Assembly: GCA_023055355.1 (NCBI GenBank)
Contig: JALJCS010000001.1
Location: 67,435,381 to 67,499,380, forward strand
Length of the DNA: 64,000 nt
DNA from: Agelaius tricolor
Lineage: Eukaryota; Chordata; Aves; Passeriformes; Icteridae
Direction: 5' to 3'
Below the pieces are notes generated by a model. The model made no database searches, was not told the origin of the DNA, and saw nothing but the letters and a program-made list of their open reading frames with translations. Shown piece by piece: positions 39,401-51,733 of the stretch. Numbering within the stretch: position 1 is the first letter of the stretch; each line of letters starts with the position of its first letter. The translations under genes were made by a program, and so were the position numbers.

Positions 39401-42400
39401 GTCTCTACATGTATATTTAGAATCTATGTTACAATGTTGTTTCACAAAAGGGAAAAAGAAAAACAAAACATTAACAACTTATTAAACCTACTAAGTGGAA
39501 TTGCCAAAAGACTCCAAAAAAGCTAGCTACTTTTCTGAGTGGAACCAAGATAGATAAGTTTCCTGGCAAAAGTCTAGGAACTTCAGAAACTAGGTCAATG
39601 CTCTGATTGCCTGAAAAACTGAGTTGATATCCTGGACTAAATATGATTTTCTCAGATTCCTCATGTTAACCTTGTAATTTTAGTTCATTACTTGTTATAG
39701 TCATTTGATGATTTGATAATTTCACATATTGATTTATTGAATCACTCTTAATCATGTCCTTGATTGGATCATTGTATCATTCCATCCTTAATTAGCTCTG
39801 TAAATTCATAAATTAGTTCAGTAAAATGCTTGCATGACTATATAGCTGCTTATTCATCTTTTAAAAAATAAAATTGCTAAAAAATACAGACATTGCATTC
39901 ATTCAATCACATTGCACTTTGTGCCATCAGCTCTGAGGATAAAGTTAATTTTAACTAAGAAATTAACAAACCCATTTTCCTGTGCTGGCAAATCAGTACG
40001 TAAGAAACCCTTGGTTTTATTGTCCTTGTGACTTCATATATCATGGATTATGTTGCAAACAGGTAAATAATTTACAAAAAATTGTAGAAATTGCAATAAT
40101 GTCAGTACTTATCTGACTGAAATGATATCAAACTCTTCTGGTATGAACAAAAGAGACACTTCTCCAGTAACAAAAGAACAACAAAAACAACATGGCCCAA
40201 AAATAACCCTAGAAAGAGATTATGACCTACTTCACTTGCTGTGCAGGTAGAGGTAACAAGGTCATCAGCTTATCTATTATTTATTGCTTCTTTAAAATTA
40301 CAGAAACCTGTATAATACAAGTTGTTGTTTCCAAAGGTACTGTGTGAATGCTTCTGTTGAACAACTATTTCTTGTCCCACAGGCATCAGAAACAAATCTT
40401 TTATGTAGAACCATTCAGATTTTTTGTGAAGAATCAGTTGTAAAATATTAATGAAATGAAAAATGTTCACAGAATATGACAATGGTAATAACATTTCAAA
40501 AGAAATACATATTTTTAAAGCCTTTGGATAAAATAATTTTTTAAAAAAAATCTATTTAAAAAAATCCTTTAAACTTTTAATTTATATAGTAGAAAATTTT
40601 TGAGTTTAATAAACCATAGCCATAATTGAATTAACACTAATACCCTTTTCTTTTCAGTTATTTGTGTTTAATATCAAATAACAATATTTTCTTGTAAGAA
40701 AAAAGTGATTGTGTTTTGGAAAGTAAAATAGCACACAGGGAAATTTGTACTGAAACAGTATTCTCCAAGAGAAATAGAAAGATGAAATCCTAGTTCCTCC
40801 ATGATTTTGTTTACTGTTCTAACTTTGGAATTGCTTTCCCTACAGATCTGTACTACAATGTTTTTACTTACAATTTTGACTTATAAATAAGATGAAGTCT
40901 TATTAAATTGATCTTAGATAAGTTCATAACAAAACCCATAACTTTAGCTCTTGGCACAACAAGAAAGCTCATAGTGAAAAAAGACAACAGTCACTTCCAT
41001 TGCAGAAAAAGCCTGTAGGATGAGTGTTGATGGCAAAATGGAATGAAATTTCTCCTCAGAATTGGTCTTACATTATAGATGAGATGAATAAATAAAGACA
41101 TACTTGATCCATATTAATCCACTAATTATTTATCTTAGAAAATACAATTGCCTGCATTTCTTAACCTGCAAATATTTTCTAGTACATTAAAAATGGCTTG
41201 AATGTTAATTGTCACATTGCTGTCATGAGATCCAAGAGCTGATGTCTTCAATAACTTAGCAGTGCTTTTTCCACTTCCTTAACAGTGAGTGATTTTGCAA
41301 TGGACTATTTTGTTCTCACCCAAGCTTCTCAGAAATTACTTTTGACATGGATCACTTTGCAATACATTTAATATTAGCCATTTGACCTTTACAGAATCAT
41401 CAAGTTTTAAGTATTTAATTACAGTTCTCCTTGTGTCTAAGAAGTTATTCCTGTTAAAAGCCAGATTTAATACTTCTCTTAATATGGGGGAATGTTTTCA
41501 AAAATGTTGGGTTGACATATATTCCAAAGTTTTAGAATAGCTCTCTCAAGTTTCTCTGCCCTTTTCTTACTAGGTGACTTTCAGTGTAAGGATAGCACAT
41601 TTGATTTTAATTCTGAATTCTTAAATTACTTGCTTTTACAAATCCTTCATCATTCCTATGGAAAAAAATCTATTCAAATGTTTATAATCTCTTGCATTTG
41701 AAACATTACAGGATAAAGCAAATATTTTCCATAACTTTTGAAAGCACCTTATATCTTTCAGTGTTCTGAAACTGCATATCATAACCCCATCATGAACTTG
41801 GAGAAACTAAAATCTTATTACAATTGATGAAATCAGTAGAAATAGAACATTTTAACCACAATGCAAACATCTACGTTGAACAGATGCATATGTAATTCTA
41901 GAAGATTTATTTTAATGAAAAAATATAGAATTGTATTGGTAATTAAAAAATAAAACATCATTCCTTTTGAAATACAAGCTTTTGGTAGTGAAAGGGTGTC
42001 AAAGATTTCTGACTTTCTCTTCCTATTAATCAAACTGCAATTTTCCAAAATTAGGACCTGAAAGTTATCACTCATAATCCTTTGCGCACTCAAAAGATTA
42101 GATTTTAAAAATTAGGTTCATAGCACCAAGAATTGCATAGCATTTCATGAGATTTTTGTGGCAGCCACTACCCACATACATGCAGACAGCCTGCAGTAGC
42201 AGCTTGCATTCTAAATAAACCATGAGGGCAAATTTTTTTTTTTTTCACTTATCCTTTACAAACAGTATTGACAATTTAGGGAATTAAGTAGACATTTATG
42301 GTATTTGAAGATATAATTGCTCTGTTTAACATTCAACAGAAAGCAGCAGCCATTACTCCTGAGGGAAAACCAATCATAGGTATGATTGTAGAGAAGCAGT

Positions 42401-42785
42401 GAGAACTGAGTTAATTGAAAAACAGGAGGACTTGTAGGTAGGAGTAGGGAAAAAAATGTAATAAATTAGTTTTCCTGAGACTTCACAAAGAATGAATATA
42501 AAGAAATCAGTATACACTCTAACCTATGTATTTCCAGTATGAAATTTATGGGAGAAAATATTATCCCCTTACACTTCCCAAAGAAATGTCAACAAAGGTT
42601 ATTTAGACTTGAGAGTTTAACAAAAAAATTCAAAAGCAACTACCTTCAAAACCTGGCAAGACATGGAACCAATTAACATATCAAAAGTTCCTCCTTCAAC
42701 ACCCCTCAGCAAAATAAAGTATTTCCTGAACAAATTTACAGGGAATTTGAAGAATATTCCAAACTTTCTTACTTGTGCTTAAAAA
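33481..42785. other. Unique AT-rich non-coding sequence
   Basis: No gene, RNA or recognised transposable element. The longest frame is 103 codons (34469-34780), with no family similarity. The only distinct structure is the 20-bp palindrome at 38911-38930. A/T runs and short TG stretches (36.04-36.08 kb) are background. A T13 run lies at 42233-42245. Confidence 0.5.
38911..38930. repeat. Perfect 20-bp palindrome
   Basis: AGATCCATTTAAATGGATCT equals its own reverse complement with no spacer. After one mismatched pair, three more flanking pairs match (ATT...AAT), giving an extended imperfect 28-bp symmetry. It could cruciform or bind a dimeric factor. No known operator-like or transposon terminus role is evident. 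Confidence 0.9.
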
Positions 42786-42790
42786 AATCT

Positions 42791-42825
42791 AATCCAATCC
42801 AATCCAATCCAATCCAATCCAATCC
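42791..42825. repeat. (AATCC)7 pentanucleotide microsatellite
   Basis: Seven perfect AATCC units are preceded by one imperfect AATCT unit and followed by AA. On the opposite strand the unit is GGATT. Perfect arrays of this length tend to vary in copy number between individuals. Confidence 0.95.
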
Positions 42826-44101
42826 AAACGTTCTTTAAATACAATCTTTAGTTGATATGAAAAAGCTGAAATACCCACTCTTTAATTTATTCTTTACCTA
42901 GCATAATTTTTTAACATATTTATTAGATACATTGATTAGAAGGAATATAGTTTCAGCCTTCCCAAATCAGTGTGTTTTCCTTTAAAAAGTCATAAATTCA
43001 ATCCTTATAATTTTGAAATCTGATCGGCATCCATTTACTGGCATTTCTACTCACCTTTCAGATCCAGCAAAATAAAAACCTGAATGTTTACCATTCAGAT
43101 GAATGTTGAATCTCATTTTCCCTTACCATGTTGCAATAATCTCATGTTTTCCGAAAGTTTGAAATCTGTACATTTATACAAAATACTGGTTGATTTTTTT
43201 CTTTATAAAAAGGAAACTGTCTCCCAGCTTTTGGAGTGCTAAAAATTAGGTGATATGGGAGAAAAAAGAACAAGGTAGTAAGGAAGATTCAATACAAATT
43301 TTCTTATTTATTACTTCTCTTACCATTTTAAGGGATAGAGATCATAACTTTGATTATTCTTTCTGCTCTAACTGTATGTACCATTACACTAGTCAAAATA
43401 TGGCAACTAATTGTATGTATGCAGGAATCAGGGTGTGGATTGTTCTTCGATGGCTCTGACCTGTCCAATCTCCATTGTTTCTGTAGTGGGTAGGCAGAAT
43501 AATGCACTCCTGAGGTCTCAGTGACAATATAGAGAAAAATAAAGGAAATCCAGGACTGAGAATTTACAAGAAATAGCTGCAAGTAGAATCCTTTGAATTA
43601 CACTAGTTAGACTCTAGATATTATCTGAACCAGTGATCTCTAGAAATCTGTCTTTTGTCAAACATACACCTGTCTGACCTCTGCTTGAAATACTTTGCTC
43701 AGTAATAAGAGATGAAAAAAGAACATACCTAATGCTTTTAGTAAAAGAGCCCTGAGTGTTACCTTCATTTTTTTATTCTAAGCAAGGGATCAATCACATG
43801 ACATAAAATATTCAAAATACTTAACGTTAAAACCAGAGAACTATTTTTGTTGTTACTGAAAAGCATACCTATTGCAAATTTTCTTTGCTTTTAGCAGGTA
43901 GAAGCATGTTTTCAGAGAAGGCAGTGGGTGTATGTCATGCTGAGATCCTAGCTTAACATTTAAAAATGTGTTCTTTTTTAATTAAAGAGAAATGTAACTT
44001 TTGAACAGCACTGTGAAAACCAATAAAGAGGAGGGTGTATGGTGGGGAGAAAGTCTGTTCTTCCAGCCAAATACATTTTTCATTCTGTTTTGCCAGAGAT
44101 A
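42826..44101. other. Unique non-coding sequence between microsatellite and CR1
   Basis: No features recognised. Overlapping short frames on both strands at 43.25-43.58 kb are accidental. The sequence runs directly into the CR1 3' tail at 44102. Confidence 0.55.
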
Positions 44102-45240
44102 ATCATAGAATCACAGAACATTTTGGGTTGGAAGAGAGTTAAAAGATCATCTTGTTCCAAGCTCCCTGTAAAGGTAAGGAGCACCTTCCACTAAACCAGG
44201 TTGCTTACAGCCCCATTCAACCTGGCCTTGAACATTGCCAGAGATGGAGCATCCACTGTTTCTCTGGGTAACCTGTTCCAGTGGCTCATCACACTTCCAG
44301 TAAAGACTTCCTAACATCTAATCTAAATCTACCCTCTTGCAGTTTAGAGTCATTCTTCTTTTCCCTGACACTACAATTTGGTGAAAAGTCCCTCTCCAGC
44401 TCCCCATTAGGCCTCTTTTAGGTACTGGAAGGATGCTACTGGAAGGATTCTTGTCTTCTCCAGAGTAAACAAAACTAAGTTTCTCAGTCTGTCTCCAAAG
44501 GAGAGGTGTTCCAGTCCTCTGATCATCTTCATGGCCCTTCTCTGGACTTGCTTACACGTGTTAATGTCCTTTTTATGTTGAAGGCCCCTGAGCTGGACAC
44601 AGCACCCCAGGTGAGACTCACCAGAGCTGAGTAGAAGGGCAGAATCCTCACCCTGTTGGCCATGCTGCTTGGATGCAGCCCTGGACATGGTTGGCTTTCT
44701 GAGTGCAGATTGCTGGATTGTGTCCAGCCTCTCAACCACCAACACCCCCAAGTCCTTCTCCTCAGGGTTACTCTCAATCCATTCATTGCCCAGCCTGTAT
44801 GGGAGCTTGGAATTGCCCCAACCCAGGTGTAGGACCTTGCACTTGACCTTGTTTAACTTCAGGAGGTTCATACAGTCCCACTTCTCAGTTCTGTTGAGGT
44901 CTCTCTGGATGACATCCCTTCCTTTCCCTCCAGCAAGTCAACTGCCCCACTCAGCTTGATGTGATTTGCAAACTTGGTGAGGGTTGACTTAGTCCCACTG
45001 TCCATGTCATTGACAAAGACATTAAACAGTGCTGGTCCCAGTACTAAGCCCTGAGGAATGCCACTTGTCAGTGGTCAACACCTGGACATCGGGCCATTCA
45101 TGATGGCAAATCTTCCGGTGCAAGCATCCGGCCAATTCCTTGTCCATTGAATTGTCCATCCATAAAATGCATGTCTCTCCAGTTTAGAGGCAAGGATGAG
45201 TCACTCCTTCCTGGGAAGTGCATTATTAAGGGCCTTGTGT
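44102..45240 (-). mobile_element. CR1 LINE, 5'-truncated, minus strand
   Basis: Read on the minus strand, this CR1 begins near 45240 and ends at 44102 in the tail whose complement reads ATCATAGAATCACAGAACA. A minus-strand open frame of 154 codons (44871-44407) remains. It carries CR1 ORF2 C-terminal landmarks in order: [20 protein letters not shown], then [20 protein letters not shown]. Upstream (about 44970-45240) lies the damaged reverse-transcriptase end, including the complement of the segment ending in a PQG-like motif. This part follows the catalytic core, so nothing functional is encoded. The surviving frame implies a younger insertion than the plus-strand CR1 at 3.6 kb. The right-hand boundary is uncertain by about 40 bp. 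Confidence 0.9.
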
Positions 45241-45929
45241 GCTCTAAAGACTGAACAGCTGAGAGGCTCTTTGCCTAATTCAGAAAAAATGAATGTTCCA
45301 AGAGTATGATCTTATGTTCTTACTGTTTCAGGATACTGACTTTTCTATTATTATAGTTAGTGTACTCTCATTTTACTTTTTGTTACTTATTCTTTAAAGT
45401 AAACTTTAGAAATTATTCATTCAGTTTCTGGGTGATTTAAACTACAGAACTTTGTTTACAGGAATGGCAGGGATTAGCTAAAATATAGCTCCTTTTCCAT
45501 AACAAATTTCAGTTTGGTGGTGCTGAATCAGATTTATTTCAATCATGTGGCAATTCTGTCTTTGGAAAAACCATCATTCATCTTAGATACTCATTTCAAC
45601 ACTATTTTCAAATAATCAAAGAGCTGGAAGATGAAAATGAAGAAGTATATCACCATAAACTGCCAAATTCTCATAAATCTAGTGTGTATATTTATTGCTT
45701 TTCAGCTAATAGATATAAAATACTTATCTTACAAAAGCTTCCAAAACCTGGAGTTGTAGGAATTTGGAGGAAAGGATTAAACATTCTCTACGTCTTTGTT
45801 TCCATCTTGAAATGTAAAGATTTTTTTTCTTTTCTTCCTATAGTTTTATTTCAGGTTCAGAAATTTTCAGTTAAATTTTTATATTGTGGTATTCTATACC
45901 ACATACAAATTTCCAGGATGTTAAGAAAG

Positions 45930-45949
45930 ATCCTCCTCTTGAGGAGGAT
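45930..45949. repeat. 9-bp inverted repeat, 2-nt spacer
   Basis: ATCCTCCTC and GAGGAGGAT flank TT, forming a tight GC-rich hairpin in an AT-rich context. It sits 48 bp upstream of the first copy of the 125-bp duplication, close enough that it might have stalled replication there. That link is inference. Confidence 0.85.
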
Positions 45950-45997
45950 GAGTGTACAAGTAATTGCAATTAGCTATGGAAGGATTAATGCACTTTT

Positions 45998-46122
45998 AGT
46001 CTAACATCTTGAATAAGCAGAAATGGGACAGGACTGTTTACATCCTTTTTCTTCCCAAAATGCATGTATTGAAAGAAATATTGCTAGTGGAAAAGAGGAA
46101 TTGAGGTTAACACCCATGTTTT
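45998..46122 (+). repeat. Direct repeat, copy 1 (probable source)
   Basis: This is 125 bp from AGTCTAACATC to CATGTTTT. It is matched at an offset of exactly 480 bp by 46478-46602 with four differences, all transitions (46027, 46063, 46115 and 46116 in this copy). No short direct repeat flanks this copy, so it is probably the original locus. It has no coding potential, poly-A tail or terminal inverted repeats, and matches no repeat family I know. Confidence 0.95.
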
Positions 46123-46477
46123 ATGCCAGTAGCTGCTATTTAGTTTGGAGTTTTTTATTCTTTTGCGTATCAAACTTGAGATGTACTCCAAGCAGTGTAG
46201 CCACTTCCTAGTCCCGTAGAACACAATCTGCAGTTCTGGAGGCCTCTTCTAGTCAGCCCTTCAGGCTCTTTATTCTGCTGAGGATTGCAATGATCTCTGT
46301 TCTAGAAAAGTGCTTTGATGAAGCTTGTTGAAAATTATCACTTTTATTTGAAAATCATGACGCAGTCCAGACTACTGAAAATTTACTTTCAGCAATCCAA
46401 GTGCCTCTCTCCTGTAGTAGTCAAAATGGGAGCTGGATCCTGTGGCCAAATGGAAATCTAATCAATCAGGTTCATTG

Positions 46478-46602
46478 AGTCTAACATCTTGAATAAGCAG
46501 AAATGGAACAGGACTGTTTACATCCTTTTTCTTCCCAAAATGTATGTATTGAAAGAAATATTGCTAGTGGAAAAGAGGAATTGAGGTTAACACCTGTGTT
46601 TT
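46478..46602 (+). repeat. Direct repeat, copy 2 (probable inserted copy)
   Basis: 121 of 125 bases are identical to 45998-46122. Unlike copy 1 it is bracketed by the same 7-mer, GAGTCTA, at 46477-46483 and 46603-46609. The left 7-mer overlaps the repeat by six bases, AGTCTA, which copy 1 also has. The simplest reading is a templated insertion. Synthesis moved to the source at AGTCTA microhomology, copied about 119 bases and returned, leaving the 7-mer doubled. Confidence 0.9.
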
Positions 46603-48194
46603 GAGTCTAGATCCCTAATCACTTCAATGTGTATCAGAAGACAATTTTGGTTAAATGAGCATTTCTGTAGTTTCCATATACTATAATGAGATTCTAAACA
46701 AATGCACATCTAATAGAGACATCTTACTGTCTTAGTGAATCTCAGGTCTTATGCACAACTCAGTTCTCCAAATGTGGACATCTAGTGCCATTTGAGATGT
46801 CACCCAGGATCTACATCAGACTGACAGATCTAACATTGTCTTCTGAAGACTTGTATTTTTCTGCTTTGGTATTGGAAGGGCAAATGCTGTACACTGAAAA
46901 ACCTTAGTCTTTTTGTTCCCTATGCCAATCATACTTTTGCTGTAATTTATAATGAAATTTAGTCAGAGTGCTCTTCCCCCCTTATTTATTGAAAAGCATT
47001 ATAGGATAAACTTTATTGTTGTGAAAATAACAAGTAATACAGCACAGAATCTAGCTTTTGTTGTAGTCCCAGTGAAATCCCTCTCATTACCCTCTAAGGT
47101 TATATAAATATTTGGATTCAAAATAATTAACATACACAACAATCCTGTAATCTTCTTCTGTGGGAAACACAGAACTAAATTCAGAAGTTATTCACAAAGT
47201 AAATTTTATTTTTATCCTCACTAGACACAAAATAATAAAAAAGAAGAATATTTATGCTCCTTCTCATCTTTGCTCCTATCCCAAAAGTATTGATTTGAAG
47301 CACTGTCATAGGAAGTGTGCAACTGATTCTTTTAATGCCTAAGTCTACAATATAGTCAAATTCAAATCTTTCCTACATCCACTGAGGCACATTTCATACA
47401 TATATTCAAGTGGGGATTCATAGTCTAAATATCTCATCTAAAGAACTTGATTCATGCAATGAAGTAATGAACTGTAGCTAAGAACCTTTACTTAGAAAGG
47501 TCAGAGCACTGGAGAATCATGTCAAAGTTGACATTCAGTATTCAACTACATCCTCTGAGGATACTTGTTGGAAAATATTGTACACTAAATGTTAGTGGAC
47601 TGTTAAAGAATGGAGGTTTGGAGGAAGAGCATCTTTTCAATATCACTTTTTAAAGTTTTTCTCTTCTAAGCAAGATACTCAGCTGGTAACTATGGAAATG
47701 AGTGAGATACAGTCTCTCTAATTACTGCCCTTTACTTGGTTTCTAGACCAATGAACAAGTAATGCTTCATGTGCATGAATAACTTAAACAAAACAGGCTA
47801 AGAGTGACTTAGAATAACTTACTGGACATTTTCCTAAGGAAGGAGACTCAAAACTTCTGTCAGAGAGAGATTTTGAATACTTGCTTCTCACATTCCATGC
47901 AGATGCTTGTTGCATTCTCAATACAAGGTTTGTAAGTGGATGCACTGAGCACCAAATGCTAGATAAAAGAAGCAACTTCAAATTTGGTGGTGAAGTCTCA
48001 GCAACCAAGGCTAGAATGATGACATCTCTGGGGATGATGTTTCCCCTGTGCAAGTACAGCAAATCAACATCTGTTTTAACCTGACCTCTTTCTTTCCCAT
48101 GCCATATACTCCTTCTTTTAAAACATATTTGGAAGGTCAACACCACCTTGGGCTGCATAAGGTTAAAACATCATCAGGAGAGGTGATCCTCTCT

Positions 48195-48650
48195 ACTCAG
48201 CCCTGATGACATACACCCTGACTGTTGTGCCCAGTCCTGGACTTCCAGTGCAAGAGAGTCATGGACAAGCTGGAGTGAGCCCAGCAAAGACCCAAATGTG
48301 ACTAAGACATTGGATCATCTTGTACAAGAAGAAACTGCAAGAGCTGGGACTGTTGAGCCTGGAGATGAAATGCATAGACATCTGACAGATGTTTATAAAT
48401 ACCACATTGGAGAAAGTAAAAAGGATTGAGTCAGGCTATTCTTGATGGTAGGCAATGAAAGGAACAGAAAATAATATACACAAAAGGAAATACAAAAATC
48501 CCTTTAAATAAATAATTTTTTTTTAATTGTAAGGACAGTCAAACACTGGAGCAGGCTCCTCAGAGAAATTATGGAGTTTCCACTTTGAGATGTGTTCAGA
48601 GCCATATTGGACATGGCTCTGAGAAGCCTGATCTCCTTTGTGCACAGATT
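48195..48650 (+). mobile_element. Old CR1 LINE 3' fragment, plus strand
   Basis: A strongly diverged CR1 piece. Landmarks in order are CAAGAGAGTCATGGACAAGC, AGAGCTGGGACTGTTGAGCC and TGTTTATAAATACC, then a 3' UTR-like part with GGAGCAGGCTCCTCAGAGA and ATTGGACATGGCTCTG. These correspond to the end of ORF2 and the 3' UTR. A T-rich insertion near 48518-48528 and many substitutions break it. The usual ATTCTATGA tail is absent, so the 3' end has been lost. It is clearly older than the CR1 at 44.1 kb. Confidence 0.75.
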
Positions 48651-51630
48651 AATTTGTTGTTGCAAAGACCATTCCATTAAAAAGTAGATTTAATTATTGT
48701 TTAGATGTACTCTTCTGCTTCTCATCTGTACTCAAGAATTCACTCTTCTTTGGGAGAAATAAACCTTATTACAGAGTCTACAAGATGATTTTTGCAGACG
48801 AGTTTACGTGACAAATGGCTGAATATGAAAGGGTCAGAAAAGACTTTTAAGAGCTTTAACATATGTGAAGAGAATGATGACAATTAGTTTTTTAAAAAAA
48901 TTATCAGCAGGTATTTCTGTGGTCCTCAGCAGTACAGCATGTACCCCAAAAGCACTGATTAATCTATTTTCATGGCAACCATACAAATGAATCCAATGTT
49001 AGACTTTCAATTCACAAATGGGCATTGGAGTCCAAGAAGAGCTCACTGAAGTCATGAGGCTCCTAGCATTGGTTGGTCAGTTTGAAATATGCTGTTGAAA
49101 TTCAGAGCAGCAGAATATTCAGCATCCCACTGCTGTTTTTGGCAGCTGTGAGTGGTCCACAGCTGAGGATGCTGGCAAATGCCAAATCAAGTACTTTCAT
49201 CTGCAGGTGGAAGACACATCCAGAGTGACTATTTGTTTTTTATTTTGTCCAATGTGATTTTGTCTCAGCTCCCATGGAAAGAGTTACAATAAATCAGATG
49301 ACAGACGAGTGTTTTACCCCACAAATGCTACCTTTGATTTTGTCATTTTTGCAGCTCAGGTTGTGTTTGCAGAGATTAAACACAAGAGATCAATGCTGGA
49401 TTTGAGCATGTCTTTTCTCCTTCGTTATAGCAGCCAGCCTTCTCTATGCATTTTTGTCCCTTCAAATGAAGTAGCAGATTTTATTATGGAACAGCAATGG
49501 CCCTAGTTCAGAAAAGATTAGCATTTGCCTAGGTTTAAATTGAATGATCTAATTGAAATCAAGGGGAATATTCATTTGTTTTATGTATTTAATCAGCTAG
49601 CTGAAGTGAAGCCTAAATTAATGAATGTGACCTGTGATTCACCAGGCATTTGGATGCTGAATATGTAATGCCAAGCACAGATTTGCAGGGCAAGCCATAA
49701 AGGTTTCTGCTTTCATGCTAGTCCCATCTCCCCTGCCGTGGTGCTGGCATCGCTCAGTCCACTCAGCACATCCCTGCATTTTCTGGCTCTGCAGAAAATC
49801 TTTGGTGCCGTACAGGGAGTCAAAATGGTGCCAACACTGTGACAGGGGAGAAGAGGGGGGCAGAGCAGCCTGAAAGTCAGAAGGGCTGTGGGTACTGTGT
49901 TTCTGCCAGCTGCAGAATAACTGCCCCTGTAGCAATACCCCATTGTGACTGGGGCTATGGGGCACAGCCTGGGCTCCCATGGAGGATGAGACAGCAGGTC
50001 ACCCTATCTGCAGTGGGGCTCTAGTCACCACTTATGTCATGGCTGCATTCATCCTTCAAATTACAAAACTCACTTATAAATAAATGAATTTAGTATCAGA
50101 GAAGTAATTTTCATGCTAGAGTTGAGAGTGATTAGGAACTTGTGTACAGTTTTCTGCAGCGCAGCACAAATCAGCTGGACCCATGCGACTCATAAGCATC
50201 AAATAGCAACCGTAAAAAAAATTAACACACTCTGGTGACATCCAGGACTTCTTGCTCTATAATATTTCAGTTTTGACCTGCAGCTCTATTATTTGCCATT
50301 CATCCAAGAGGTCCCTTAGATCTTAGAGAAATATAGTGGTCTAAGGAGGAAGATGGGCATTTAGTGGAAGCCAGACATGTCCTACTTCTGAAATCCTTTT
50401 CCTTACATACCTTGAAAAAATATGGACCTGACATGTCTCAGAATCCAATATCAGGAGGCTATGAAAGCCTGCTGCTTAAGGATGCTTAAACCAATTTTGC
50501 TGTTAGCAGAAGTCTAATTTTAAGGCTTATGAAACTAAGCCCTTCCAAGAAGATTTTGGTAACTTGATTGAGCATGAAAAGCAACATAGTACCTAAATTC
50601 CTATTAGCAGAAGCTGTACGTTCTTTATCTTGAAATCTACTTTGGTATTGAACATGAAATGTATTTGAAACCTGTTTTAGAGTTCAGATGCCAGAGATGC
50701 TTTAAAAAACTAATCATCTTTTGGAAGATTTTATGAAAGATTGATTTTTACAAACTTCTAGGTACTTTATCGTTACAGTGATATCTAGTATAATATACTG
50801 TTCTGTGACTTTTGCGCAGCACAATCTTATACTCGGAAATCTCTGGATTTTTCATTTCTTAGTGTTTTGTTGGGTTTTTTTATCAGTGAAGGAATTGGGA
50901 GAATAAAATCAAATCCTCGGTCCAATCTTTGCTGAAACAGTTCTATTACTTCCCCTCTATTTTCTCCTCAACTGTGTTACTGAGGTATATACTACTTTTG
51001 TTCAATTCTTGTTGCCTTATCACTGTATTAACTGTATTTATTCCTTTTTCAGTTTCTGTCTGTCCATTACATAGAAAGAATAACTGCAACCTTTCCCACG
51101 GGTACATATTTAGTAAATAACCTGTTTTGTCTTGGCTTATTGAACCTGGCAGCCTCTGTAAAACTCTTTCCTTTGTTTCTTCAGACTCAATGAGCACTAG
51201 CAGCACCCCCCAACTTTAACTCCTGGTCACATACAGAGGTCAACTAACTCCTGGTAGCTCATTGCTACTGCAGAGCACAGGGAGATTGAAGACACTGTAA
51301 ATAATTGTGCTGTGTTCTCTAAGAGTTCACAGTGGAATATAATCATCTCCTTTTATGGCTATAATGCATCCTGCAGAAAATCCTTTATGAGCTACAGCAA
51401 CTAATTACAATATCTCTGTTCTGTGAGAAACTGGGGGAGAGTGAACAATGAAACAATTACTTAAAAGGGGGCTGCAAAAAAACCCCCATAACATTGCTGC
51501 ATAAAAATCTGGTTTTCAGACGTACATAAAATGACGAGTTAAAAACAAATGTAACTTTTCTCTGTTTCCTAAACAGCTTTATGGATAACAGTAACTTGTC
51601 TTGGCTGGAAATTCATATAGACTTGAAGTT
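48651..51630. other. Unique sequence with two conserved-looking blocks
   Basis: No gene is supported. The interval 49250-49640 is texturally unlike its surroundings, with balanced composition and TAATTA/AATTGAAATC-type words. 49680-50025 is a GC-richer patch covered by overlapping accidental frames, up to 113 codons, on the minus strand. 51215-51545 again looks constrained. Either block could be a regulatory element or an untranslated exon. Texture alone cannot show which. Confidence 0.4.
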
Positions 51631-51654
51631 GACTGGATTGACTGGATTGACTGG
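51631..51654. repeat. 9-bp tandem repeat (GACTGGATT)2.7
   Basis: Two complete GACTGGATT units are followed by GACTGG. A short minisatellite-like array with no interruption and no wider context. Confidence 0.9.
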
Positions 51655-51733
51655 TATTTTTTTAGATATGGAACTTTAGTCTGGAAGCATATATCATTCT
51701 GTTAATTTTCAAATATCTCTAAATAATTTTTAA

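Larger units (their letters stand above)
45241..48194. other. Unique sequence with a local duplication
   Basis: Non-coding DNA containing the 125-bp repeat pair at 45998 and 46478 and a short inverted repeat at 45930-45949. Reading frames of 106 codons (45684-46004, plus) and 124 codons (48158-47784, minus) are the longest. Neither matches a known family nor shows paired splice sites. Confidence 0.5.

Noticed and set aside
47784..48158. 124-codon minus-strand frame
   Set aside because: No family similarity; the neighbouring DNA is unique non-coding sequence next to an old CR1, and no splice or promoter signals support it.
49639..49980. 113-codon minus-strand frame in a GC-rich patch
   Set aside because: Three overlapping frames are open on both strands here, which is typical of GC-richer DNA with few stops rather than of a gene.
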